From Candidatus Glomeribacter gigasporarum BEG34 (GTDB lineage: Bacteria; Pseudomonadota; Gammaproteobacteria; Burkholderiales; Burkholderiaceae): 36,386 nt of DNA. The stretch is taken from NCBI RefSeq assembly GCF_000227585.1, contig NZ_CAFB01000035.1, forward strand, positions 53,154 through 89,539, read 5' to 3'. The notes under the pieces were generated by a model. The model was not told where the DNA came from. It did not search any database and saw only the letters and a program-made list of their open reading frames with translations. Position 1 is the first letter of the stretch, and every line of letters begins with the position of its first letter. This document shows, piece by piece, positions 1 to 7,601 of the stretch. Both the position numbers and the translations under genes were made by a program.

Positions 1-1
1 G

Positions 2-604
2 ATTTGCATCACCGTGCTAGGCGATCTCAACGCCGCGCGCGCGCTCAGGCGGGATGCCGCGCGCGCGGGCGATGATGTCTGGATATCCGGCTGGCTCGGC
101 GATGCGCGGCTGGCGCTCGGCGGATGGCGCGGTGAATGGACGGTTGCGGATTGCGCTTGGCCGCGCGTTCAGCGCGCGCTCGACTGGCCGCAGCCGCGGA
201 TTGCGCTTGGCCGCGCGCTCACCGGAATTGCGCACGCAGCGATTGATCTGTCCGACGGACTCACGGGCGATTTGATGCATCTGCTCACACGCTCGAATGT
301 CTGCGCGGTGATTGACATCGACCAAGTCCCGCGCTCGGCGGCGCTCGCGCGCATGCCGCCCGATATCCAGCGGCGCTGCGCCCTTGGCGGCGGAGACGAT
401 TATGAACTGTGTTTTACCGCGCCCGTCGGCGCGCGCGCCGCCATTGCCGACATCAGCGCGCGCCTGAACCTGCCTTTAACGCGCATCGGTACAATCCTGC
501 CATTGGACGCATCGCGCGCGCGCATCCGCTGGCAAGATGCCCGCGGCGTTACGTTGCCTCTCTCCATACACAGCTTCGACCATTTCCAATCCGATGCAGA
601 TTAG
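2..604 (+). CDS. thiL: Thiamine-monophosphate kinase ThiL, 5' end outside window
   Basis: ThiL phosphorylates thiamine monophosphate to thiamine diphosphate with ATP, the last step of cofactor synthesis, in the cytoplasm. The visible part is about 200 residues. It begins at the interdomain strand (ITVLGDLNAARALRR) and holds the C-terminal AIR-synthase-like domain with AIDLSDGLTGDLMHLL and the hallmark GGDDYELCFTAP, ending FDHF as Burkholderia ThiL does. The reading frame is open back to base 2, so the start and the N-terminal ATP/Mg site lie upstream of the window. The stop TAG (602-604) is followed one base later by a palindromic repeat. pgpA and pncC follow in the same direction, an order I recall from Burkholderia. 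Confidence 0.95.
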   Translation: MCITVLGDLNAARALRRDAARAGDDVWISGWLGDARLALGGWRGEWTVADCAWPRVQRALDWPQPRIALGRALTGIAHAAIDLSDGLTGDLMHLLTRSNVCAVIDIDQVPRSAALARMPPDIQRRCALGGGDDYELCFTAPVGARAAIADISARLNLPLTRIGTILPLDASRARIRWQDARGVTLPLSIHSFDHFQSDAD

Positions 605-605
605 C

Positions 606-701
606 CTTCTTTTAAAACCTCGCTGGCGGCGTTATGCCTCCTTGCCGTGCTACTTGCACTGTCTGCGTCGGCATGCCTTGCCAGCGAGGTTTTAAAAGAA
701 G
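606..701. repeat. Type 2 palindromic hairpin repeat, copy 1 (after thiL)
   Basis: A 96-bp perfect-ended palindrome. The 22-base arms 606-627 and 680-701 are exact reverse complements. Inner stems are 634-638 with 670-674 (ATGCC/GGCAT) and 647-650 with 656-659 (GTGC/GCAC), closed by a TACTT loop. It shares its core with copies at 10845, 23915 and 28863, but its outer arms (CTTCTTTTAAAACC) are its own. It starts one base after the thiL stop. It could act as a terminator-like or RNA-stabilising 3' structure. No U-tract follows it, so classical intrinsic termination is not proven. Confidence 0.9.
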
Positions 702-707
702 TCTATT

Positions 708-724
708 AAATGCGCTTGGCTATA
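708..724. repeat. Half copy of type 3 repeat end (AAATGCGCTTGGCTATA)
   Basis: These 17 bases are identical to the right end of the full type 3 element at 14681-14697. No matching left end lies nearby, because the type 2 repeat abuts it. It stops five bases before the pgpA start codon, so pgpA has lost any native upstream region and no clear ribosome binding site is visible. Confidence 0.8.
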
Positions 725-729
725 TATAA

Positions 730-1221
730 ATGACTTCTAAAAAACGTCCGACGCTGCGCTTCCTACGCGCGCACCCGCTTCACTGGATTGCGCTTGGCCT
801 CGGCAGCGGACTCTTTCCGTGGATGCCGGGCACCGTCGGCGCGCTGCTCGGCTGGCTCTCCTTTGTATTGCTCGAACGCATACTCGCACCAGCGCATTGG
901 ATTGCGCTGATCATCGCCGGCTTCGGCATCGGCGTGATTGCCTGCGGCGCGGCGGCGCGCGCGCTTGGCGTTCATGATCCCGCGGCGGCCAATTGGGACG
1001 AAGTGGTCGCGTTTTGGCTGGTCTTATTCTTCGTGATGCCCGCTTCCTTTGCAATGCAATGCGCCGCATTCGCGCTCTTCCGTCTTTTCGATATCGTCAA
1101 GCCGCCGCCGATTCGATTTTTCGAGCGCCGTTTTACAGGTGGGTTCGGCATCATGTTTGACGATCTTATCGCTGCTTTCTACACGCTATTTGTTATGGCG
1201 TTTTGGAAGAGCATTCATTAG
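730..1221 (+). CDS. pgpA: Phosphatidylglycerophosphatase A
   Basis: PgpA is an inner-membrane phosphatase that converts phosphatidylglycerophosphate to phosphatidylglycerol. The 163-residue product has the family signatures: GLGSGLFPWMPGTVGALLGW near residues 23-42, WDEVVAFWLVLFF around 90-102, and a C-terminal block with RLFDIVKPPPIRFFERR and GFGIMFDDLIAAFY. Several hydrophobic segments fit a multi-pass membrane protein. The start ATG at 730 has no Shine-Dalgarno sequence, because two palindromic repeats (606-724) fill the space from thiL. No alternative ATG exists before about residue 31. pncC begins a few bases past its stop. Confidence 0.95.
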   Translation: MTSKKRPTLRFLRAHPLHWIALGLGSGLFPWMPGTVGALLGWLSFVLLERILAPAHWIALIIAGFGIGVIACGAAARALGVHDPAAANWDEVVAFWLVLFFVMPASFAMQCAAFALFRLFDIVKPPPIRFFERRFTGGFGIMFDDLIAAFYTLFVMAFWKSIH

Positions 1222-1228
1222 AGAGTTT

Positions 1229-1735
1229 TTGAAGAATATAAGTCTTGTCCTCGATCTGCACTCGCTTGCAGTGCAAGTCGGCCGTGTACTAAAACAGGCG
1301 CGGTTAACGCTCGTCACGGCCGAATCATGCACCGGCGGCGTAGTCGCCGCCGCCATCACAGACATTGCCGGCAGCAGCGCCTGGTTCGAGCGCGGCTTTG
1401 TCACTTATTCCAACGCATCCAAAACTGAACTGCTTGGCATACCCGCCGAAATCATCGAACAATACGGCGCGGTCAGCCGGCCCGTTGCGCGCGCAATGGC
1501 CGAGGGCGCGCTGCGTAACAGTCATGCGCGCGTTGCGCTCTCCATTACGGGGGTTGCCGGTCCCGGCGGCGGTACTGCGCGTGCGCCTGTAGGCGCCGTG
1601 TGCTTTGCATGGAGCAGCCGATGGCGGACTTCAGACGAAATGCAACGCTTCAGCGGCAATCGTTGCCAAGTCCGCAACCAAGCCGCCGAATATGCGCTCA
1701 ACGGGCTGCTTAAAGTCGTTGCAGCTTCTGTTTGA
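1229..1735 (+). CDS. pncC: Nicotinamide-nucleotide amidohydrolase PncC (CinA C-terminal domain)
   Basis: PncC deamidates nicotinamide mononucleotide to nicotinic acid mononucleotide in NAD recycling. The 168-residue product is a stand-alone CinA C-terminal domain. TLVTAESCTGGVVAAAITD carries the catalytic serine, and SITGVAGPGGGTARAPVGAV is the second conserved block. The frame is open further upstream, but the family normally begins shortly before LAVQVGRVLKQARLTLV. I therefore prefer TTG at 1229, eight bases after the pgpA stop and preceded by GAGAG. The exact start is uncertain. The gene is probably coupled to pgpA. Confidence 0.88.
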   Translation: MKNISLVLDLHSLAVQVGRVLKQARLTLVTAESCTGGVVAAAITDIAGSSAWFERGFVTYSNASKTELLGIPAEIIEQYGAVSRPVARAMAEGALRNSHARVALSITGVAGPGGGTARAPVGAVCFAWSSRWRTSDEMQRFSGNRCQVRNQAAEYALNGLLKVVAASV

Positions 1736-1749
1736 ATTCTCTCTATAAT
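1719..1749 (+). promoter_or_regulatory. Candidate sigma-70 promoter of the RND efflux operon
   Basis: TTGCAG (1719-1724) and a perfect TATAAT (1744-1749) are separated by 19 bp, slightly longer than ideal. The -35 lies inside the end of pncC. The site is about 100 bp upstream of the adaptor gene start. No regulator gene lies next to the operon, and I recognised no operator. Confidence 0.45.
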
Positions 1750-1846
1750 CCTCGGACGGATGAGCGTTGCAGTGGCCTTTCCCAAAGCGCCTGCTCAAAA
1801 ACTGCAACGCGCGCGCCTGGATTCCACATCTCATAGAGGTTGCCTA

Positions 1847-3058
1847 ATGCGTGTCGCGCCACTTCGCTCTAGCTGGGCTATTGCTGTCGCTGCAACGCTC
1901 GCGCTGTCCGCCTGCAAAAAGCCGCCGTCCGCGCCGCCCCCGCAGGTTCCCGAAGTCGGCGTTCTCATTTTGGCGCCGCGCGCCATCACGGTTGAAACGG
2001 AATTGTCCGGTCGCACCGCAGCGTCTCTGATCGCTGAAATACGGGCGCGCGTTGATGGCATCGTTGAAAAGCGCACCTTCACCGAAGGCGGCGAAGTGAA
2101 GGCCGGGCAATCTCTCTACACCATCGATCAAGCCGCCTATCAAGCCAAGCTGGACAGTGCACGCGCGAGCCTGGCGAAAGCGGAAGCGGCTTTAGCCAGC
2201 GCGCGCGCGCAAGCTGAACGTTATACGCCGCTTGTAGCTGCCGGCGCGGTGAGCCGGCAGGAATATGACAATACCGTCGCCGCGCGCGATCAAGCGGCGG
2301 CGGAAGTCGCCGCCGCGCAGGCGGCCGTCAAGGCGGCGCAGATCAATCTCGGTTATACGCGCGTTCATGCGCCGATTCGCGGACAAATCAGTCGTTCTTA
2401 TGTCACGCCAGGCGCCTATGTACAGGCGGGCGCGGCAACGCTGCTGGCAACGATCCAGCAAATCGACCCGATAGAGGTCGATCTGACCCAATCGAGCGCC
2501 GAACGCCTGCGTCTGCGCCGTGAAATGGACGCGGGCCGGTTACAGACGGATCGCGCCGGTGCAGTTCGGGTGAATCTCACGCTTGAAGACGGCAGCCGGT
2601 ATCCGCATACCGGAACGCTCCAGTTTTCCGACACGATGATTGACCTTGACACGAGCACGCTGCATGTGCGCGCCCGTTTTCCCAATCCAGACCGTCTATT
2701 GCTGCCGGGGATGTTTGTCCGCGCGCAGATTCGTCAAGGGAACAATCCGAACGCGCTGCTCATACCGCAAAATAGCGTGACTTTCGACCCGAAAGGCGAG
2801 GCGACTGTGTTAGTCGTCGGCAAGGACGGCAAGGCTGCGCTGCGTTCGATCAAAGTGACTCAAACTTTTGAGGGTCATTGGATCGTTTCAGAAGGCGTGC
2901 AGGCAGGAGAACGGGTCGTTGTTCAAGGCGCGCAACAGGGCATGCTGCACATCACGCCGGGCATGCCGGTTAAAGCGGCGCCTGTTCAGCCCGCCCGCGC
3001 ACAACGTCCCTCTTCCGCGCCGCCGTCCCAGTCTGTGGACGATGCGCCCACATCCTAG
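1847..3058 (+). CDS. RND efflux periplasmic adaptor (AcrA/MexA family lipoprotein)
   Basis: Membrane-fusion protein linking an inner-membrane RND pump to an outer-membrane channel. The 403-residue product starts with a lipoprotein signal whose lipobox LSAC puts the lipidated cysteine at about residue 23. Then come the barrel/lipoyl region (SLIAEIRARVDGIVEKR, ending with GQSLYTID), an alanine-rich helical hairpin (QAKLDSARASLAKAEAAL and a returning helix), and the second lipoyl half (INLGYTRVHAPIRGQIS). ATG 1847 has AGAGGT six bases upstream. An upstream in-frame ATG at 1760 would bury the signal peptide and is rejected. It is first in a three-gene operon. Confidence 0.93.
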   Translation: MRVAPLRSSWAIAVAATLALSACKKPPSAPPPQVPEVGVLILAPRAITVETELSGRTAASLIAEIRARVDGIVEKRTFTEGGEVKAGQSLYTIDQAAYQAKLDSARASLAKAEAALASARAQAERYTPLVAAGAVSRQEYDNTVAARDQAAAEVAAAQAAVKAAQINLGYTRVHAPIRGQISRSYVTPGAYVQAGAATLLATIQQIDPIEVDLTQSSAERLRLRREMDAGRLQTDRAGAVRVNLTLEDGSRYPHTGTLQFSDTMIDLDTSTLHVRARFPNPDRLLLPGMFVRAQIRQGNNPNALLIPQNSVTFDPKGEATVLVVGKDGKAALRSIKVTQTFEGHWIVSEGVQAGERVVVQGAQQGMLHITPGMPVKAAPVQPARAQRPSSAPPSQSVDDAPTS

Positions 3059-3079
3059 CGTTCAAAGCAAACCCTTGTC

Positions 3080-6000
3080 ATGGTCAACTTCTTCATCGAC
3101 CGCCCGATCTTCGCGTGGGTTGTCGCGCTGTTCAGCATGCTCGCGGGCGTACTCGCGATTCGCACGCTGCCGGTCGCGCAATACCCGAGCCTCGCGCCGC
3201 CGGAAGTCAGAATCCACGCCTTCTATCCGGGCGCATCGGCGCAAACCCTTGAGAATACGGTGACGCAAGTCATCGAGCAGCAGATGAATGGGCTCGATCA
3301 TCTGCTCTACCTTTCTTCAGAGAGCGAGAGTTCGGGCGCGGCGACCGTCACGCTGAGCTTCGCGCCCGGGACCGATCCCAATACCGCGCAGATTCAGGTT
3401 CAGAACAAGCTGCAACAGGCGATGCCGTCCTTGCCGCCGGCTGTGCAGCAACAGGGCGTGCATGTGGGTAAATCGAGCGGCGGTTTTCTGATGGCCGCCG
3501 TGCTGATTTCCACTGATGGCCGCATGAATGGCGTTGATCTGGCGAACTATGTCGCCTCCCGCCTTCAGGATTCCATCAGCCGGATCAACGGCGTTGGCGC
3601 GTTGATGCTCTTCGGCAGCCCCTATGCGATGCGCATCTGGTTGAATCCGGATCAACTGGCCGCTTACCGCTTAACGCCGGTCGATGTCACCCGCGCGCTG
3701 GCCGAGCAGAACGTCCAGATCGCCGGCGGCCAGCTTGGCGGTTTGCCCGCCGCGCCGAACCAGCGGCTGAACGCAACGATGACCCAATCGACGCTGCTCA
3801 GGACGCCCGAACAATTTGGCAATGTAGTGCTCAAAGCCGCATCGGACGGTGCAATGGTGCGTCTGCGCGATGTCGCGCGCATCGAACTTGGCGCGGAAAA
3901 CTACCGCATCGATACGCGCTATAACGGCCAGCCGACCGCGGGCTTTGGCATCCAGCTCGCGCCGGGCGCCAATGCGCTTCAAACCGCGCAACAGGTGCGC
4001 GCGCGAATTGAGGCGTTGTCCAAAAACTTCCCGCCGGGATTGACGGTCAAATATCCATACGACACGACGCCTTTCGTGAAGATTTCCATCCGCTCGGTCG
4101 TTCAAACGCTCTTTGAAGGCATCGCGCTCGTCTTTCTGGTGATGTATCTGTTTTTGCAGAACGTCCGCGCAACGCTGATTCCGACGATTGCCGTGCCGGT
4201 CGTGCTGCTCGGAACTTTCGCAGTGATGGCCGCGCTGGGTTTTTCGATCAACACACTTTCGATGTTTGGGATGGTGCTGGCGATTGGTTTGCTGGTCGAT
4301 GATGCAATTGTCGTCGTTGAAAATGTTGAGCGCGTGATGCGCGAGGAAGGGTTGTCGCCGCGCGATGCGACGCGCAAAGCGATGGGCCAAATCAGCGGCG
4401 CGCTGGTCGGGATTGGACTCGTCCTTTCCGCCGTTTTTGTGCCGATGGCGTTCTTTGGCGGATCGGTCGGCGCGATTTACCGGCAGTTCTCGGTCACCAT
4501 TGTCTGCGCGATGGCGCTTTCGGTGCTTGTTGCGCTGTTTTTGACGCCCGCGCTATGCGCCAGTGTGCTCAAGCCGCTCACGCCGCATGCGCACGCGCCA
4601 AAGAAAGGCTTTGTTGGCGCATTTTTCGGTGCGTTTAACCGCGGCTTTGCAAAAAGCAGTGCGCGTTATCAAGCCGGCGTCGGGCGCGTGATGACACGCA
4701 GCCGTCGCTGGCTGTGCATTTACGGCGCGCTGCTCGCCGCTGCAGCGCTGCTCTATTCTCGTTTGCCGACCAGTTTTCTGCCTCTGGAAGATCAAGGCAG
4801 TTTCTTGATTAGCGTGCGCGCGGCGACGGGCGCGACGCAAGAACGCACGCGCGCCGTGCTCGGCGAAGTCAGTCGCACTTTGCTGAATGAGGAACGCGCG
4901 CTCGTCGAATCAACGCTTGAGGTCGCGGGCTTCAACTTTTCAGGGAGCGCTCAGAATACCGGCCTGCTCTTTGTCAAGCTGAAAGACTGGAAAAAGCGCT
5001 CATCCCGTTCGCTGCGTCCGTTGATTCAGCGCACATTCCAGCGCTTCTCACATTTCAATGATGCAATGATCATTCCGATTGCGCCGCCGCCGATTCCGGA
5101 GTTGGGCAATGCATCTGGATTCAGCCTGATGTTGCAGGATCGCGCCGGACTCGGACATGAAGCCTTGATCAACGCGCGTGACCAGTTGCTCAACATGACA
5201 CGTCAGAATCCAATGTTCGCGCAGGTGTATGCGAACGGACTGGACGATACGCCCGAATTTGAAGTGAACGTTGACCGCGAAAAAGCGGGCGCGCTCGGCG
5301 TTCCGCTGGCTTTAATCGACCGCAGTTTTGCAATCGCGTGGGCCTCGTCTTATGTGAACCACTTTCTCGATACCGATCATCGCTTTAAAAGGGTGATTGT
5401 CCAGGGCGATGCGCCGTACCGGATGAATCCGGACGATATCGGCCGCTGGCAAGTGAACAATGCGCGCGGCGACATGGTGCCGCTGTCGGCATTGACAACC
5501 ACGCGCTGGCGTGTCGGCTCACCCAAGCTGGAGCGTTATAACGGCATGCCGGCGGTGAGTATCCAAGGACTTGCCGCGCCAGGCAAAAGCAGCGGCGCGG
5601 CGATGCGCGAAATGGAACAACTGATTCAGCAACTGCCGGCGGGTATCGGCTATGAATGGAGCGGCTTGTCCTATCAAGAGCGGCAATCCGGCGCGCAAGC
5701 GCCGCTGCTGTATGCGATTTCGATTCTGGTGGTGTTTCTGAGTCTGGCCGCGCTCTATGAAAGCTGGGCGATTCCGTTCTCGGTTCTGCTTGCGGTTCCG
5801 CTCGGCGTAATGGGCGCGCTGGGCGCGGTCACGCTGCTCGGCCTGCCCAACGATGTGTATTTTCAGGTCGCATTGCTGACGACAGTCGGCCTATCGGCAA
5901 AAAATGCCATTCTGATTGTCGAGTTCGCAAAGGACTTGCAGGCGCAGGGCAAAACCGCGTTTGACGCGGCGCTGTTTGCTGCGCGCCTGCGGCTGCGCCC

Positions 6001-6211
6001 GATTCTGATGACATCGATGGCCTTCACGCTTGGCGTGCTGCCGCTCGCGGTTTCGACTGGCCCTGGTGCAGCCAGCCGGCATGCGGTCGGGGTCGGCGTG
6101 ATCGGCGGCATGCTCAGCGCGACCTTTATCGCCATCTTTATGATTCCGATGTTTTATTTGCTCGTGATGAACAGAAAATCGAACACTCAAACGTCTGGAC
6201 AAGGACTTTGA
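3080..6211 (+). CDS. RND multidrug efflux permease (AcrB/MexB, HAE1 family)
   Basis: Proton-driven trimeric pump of the inner membrane that expels hydrophobic and amphiphilic compounds. The 1043-residue length is typical. The start [20 protein letters not shown] matches the family. The proton-relay aspartates are present as D407 and D408 in [18 protein letters not shown], and the lysine is K941 in [18 protein letters not shown] large periplasmic loop follows each of TM1 and TM7, as usual. It sits 21 bp after the adaptor gene and 1 bp before the channel gene, so all three are almost certainly one transcript. The drug range cannot be read from sequence. Homologues include AcrB, MexB, AmrB and BpeB. 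Confidence 0.96.
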   Translation: MVNFFIDRPIFAWVVALFSMLAGVLAIRTLPVAQYPSLAPPEVRIHAFYPGASAQTLENTVTQVIEQQMNGLDHLLYLSSESESSGAATVTLSFAPGTDPNTAQIQVQNKLQQAMPSLPPAVQQQGVHVGKSSGGFLMAAVLISTDGRMNGVDLANYVASRLQDSISRINGVGALMLFGSPYAMRIWLNPDQLAAYRLTPVDVTRALAEQNVQIAGGQLGGLPAAPNQRLNATMTQSTLLRTPEQFGNVVLKAASDGAMVRLRDVARIELGAENYRIDTRYNGQPTAGFGIQLAPGANALQTAQQVRARIEALSKNFPPGLTVKYPYDTTPFVKISIRSVVQTLFEGIALVFLVMYLFLQNVRATLIPTIAVPVVLLGTFAVMAALGFSINTLSMFGMVLAIGLLVDDAIVVVENVERVMREEGLSPRDATRKAMGQISGALVGIGLVLSAVFVPMAFFGGSVGAIYRQFSVTIVCAMALSVLVALFLTPALCASVLKPLTPHAHAPKKGFVGAFFGAFNRGFAKSSARYQAGVGRVMTRSRRWLCIYGALLAAAALLYSRLPTSFLPLEDQGSFLISVRAATGATQERTRAVLGEVSRTLLNEERALVESTLEVAGFNFSGSAQNTGLLFVKLKDWKKRSSRSLRPLIQRTFQRFSHFNDAMIIPIAPPPIPELGNASGFSLMLQDRAGLGHEALINARDQLLNMTRQNPMFAQVYANGLDDTPEFEVNVDREKAGALGVPLALIDRSFAIAWASSYVNHFLDTDHRFKRVIVQGDAPYRMNPDDIGRWQVNNARGDMVPLSALTTTRWRVGSPKLERYNGMPAVSIQGLAAPGKSSGAAMREMEQLIQQLPAGIGYEWSGLSYQERQSGAQAPLLYAISILVVFLSLAALYESWAIPFSVLLAVPLGVMGALGAVTLLGLPNDVYFQVALLTTVGLSAKNAILIVEFAKDLQAQGKTAFDAALFAARLRLRPILMTSMAFTLGVLPLAVSTGPGAASRHAVGVGVIGGMLSATFIAIFMIPMFYLLVMNRKSNTQTSGQGL

Positions 6212-6212
6212 A

Positions 6213-7601
6213 ATGCGCCTGTACGCGATTCCGGCGATTGCATTTCTGAGCGCCTGTACACTGCAGCCGCGCTATCAGCGTCCCGCAGCGCCCGTTGCTG
6301 CGCACTATCCTGCTTTTGGCGCGGCGAAACCGGAAGAAACCGGCTGGCGTGACTTTTTCGCTGACCCGCGCTTACAGGCGCTGATTGACATCGCGCTGCG
6401 CAACAACCGCGATCTGCGCATCGCGGCGCTGAAAGTCGAACAAACGCGCGCGCAGTACCAGATTGCCCGCGCTGCGTTCATCCCGGCGCTTCAAGTGCAA
6501 AGCGGCGCTGAGCGGAGCCGGATCCCAGAGAGTGTATCGCCGACCGGCCAATCGATGACGCGCGGCCAATACAGCATCGGCGCGGGCATCGCGTGGGAAA
6601 TCGATTTCTTCGGCAAACTGCACAGTTTGAAGGATGCCGCGCTCGCTGCCTATCTATCGACCGCGCATGCCTGCCGCGCGGCTGAAATCGCGCTCGTCGC
6701 ACAGCTCGCTAAACAATATCTGACGCTGCGCGCATTCGATGAACAGTTGAAAGTGACGCAAGACGCGCTGGCCGCAGCGCTGGAATCCGAACGTTTGGTC
6801 AAACTGCGCGTTGACGCCGGCGTTGCCAGCGCGCTCGATCTGACTGACGCTGAAAGCGCCGCAGCGCGAGCGCGCACAAACGAGCAAAACCAATTACGCG
6901 CCCGCGCCCAAGCAGAAAACGCGCTCGTCCTACTGCTTGGACAACCGCTGCCGGACAATTTGCCGCCTGCGGCAGCGTTGGACCCACAAGGGATATTAGC
7001 CGACTTGCCCGCCGGTGTGCCCTCTGATTTGCTCACGCGCCGGCCGGACATCATGGCGGCGGAAGAAATGCTGCGCGCCGCCAATGCGCAGATTGGCGCG
7101 GCGCGCGCCGCATTCTTCCCCAGCATTTCCTTAACCGGCCAATACGGAATGGCGAGCGCCGCGCTCTCCGGACTGTTCAAAGCGGGCGCATTGGCGTGGG
7201 CCTTCAGTCCCAACATTGCGCTGCCGATTTTTAGAGGCGGCGCGCATCGGGCGCAGCTCGATGCTGCGCGCGTCGGAAAAAAAATCGCGGTTGCGCAGTA
7301 CGAAAAGACGATTCAAACCGCCTTTCGTGAAGTAGCGGACGCGCTCGCCGCGCGCGCGACCGATGCGCAGCACATCGCCGCGCTCGAACAGACAATCGCG
7401 GCGCAGCGGCGGCGGCTTAAACTCTCGACGCTGCGTTATCAGCACGGGATCGACGGTTACGCGCGAGTACTCGCTGCGCAAACAGACTTATATGCTGCGC
7501 GGCAAGCGTTGATTGCGGCGCATCTTGCAAGATGGGCAAATCTCGTCGATCTCTACCGCGCGCTCGGCGGCGGCTGGCGGGCGCGCCGCGCAGATGTGTA
7601 A
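6213..7601 (+). CDS. Outer-membrane efflux channel lipoprotein (OprM/NodT family)
   Basis: TolC-like trimeric exit duct of the tripartite pump. The 462-residue product has a short lipoprotein signal ending LSAC (Cys15). The first half of the OEP fold follows (WRDFFADPRLQALIDIALRN, NNRDLRIAALKVEQTRAQY), and the second half contains LLTRRPDIMAAEEMLRAANA and AQIGAARAAFFPSISLTG. Both halves are standard for the NodT group. ATG 6213 lies one base after the permease stop, with AAGGAC upstream. The 3' end overlaps the next gene by 8 bp. Confidence 0.95.
   Translation: MRLYAIPAIAFLSACTLQPRYQRPAAPVAAHYPAFGAAKPEETGWRDFFADPRLQALIDIALRNNRDLRIAALKVEQTRAQYQIARAAFIPALQVQSGAERSRIPESVSPTGQSMTRGQYSIGAGIAWEIDFFGKLHSLKDAALAAYLSTAHACRAAEIALVAQLAKQYLTLRAFDEQLKVTQDALAAALESERLVKLRVDAGVASALDLTDAESAAARARTNEQNQLRARAQAENALVLLLGQPLPDNLPPAAALDPQGILADLPAGVPSDLLTRRPDIMAAEEMLRAANAQIGAARAAFFPSISLTGQYGMASAALSGLFKAGALAWAFSPNIALPIFRGGAHRAQLDAARVGKKIAVAQYEKTIQTAFREVADALAARATDAQHIAALEQTIAAQRRRLKLSTLRYQHGIDGYARVLAAQTDLYAARQALIAAHLARWANLVDLYRALGGGWRARRADV

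Noticed and set aside
1049-1228. Upstream extension of the pncC frame to ATG 1049
   Set aside because: It lies antiphase within pgpA and gives a peptide unlike the PncC family; the family starts near 1229.
3671-4390. 239-codon minus-strand frame inside the RND permease gene
   Set aside because: It is antisense to a highly conserved pump gene, with His/Arg-rich composition typical of shadow frames in GC-rich DNA.
7513-7593. Upstream start of the glycosyltransferase at 7513
   Set aside because: It would overlap the channel gene by 89 bp and adds a low-complexity tail before the membrane domain; ATG 7594 fits the usual 8-bp overlap.
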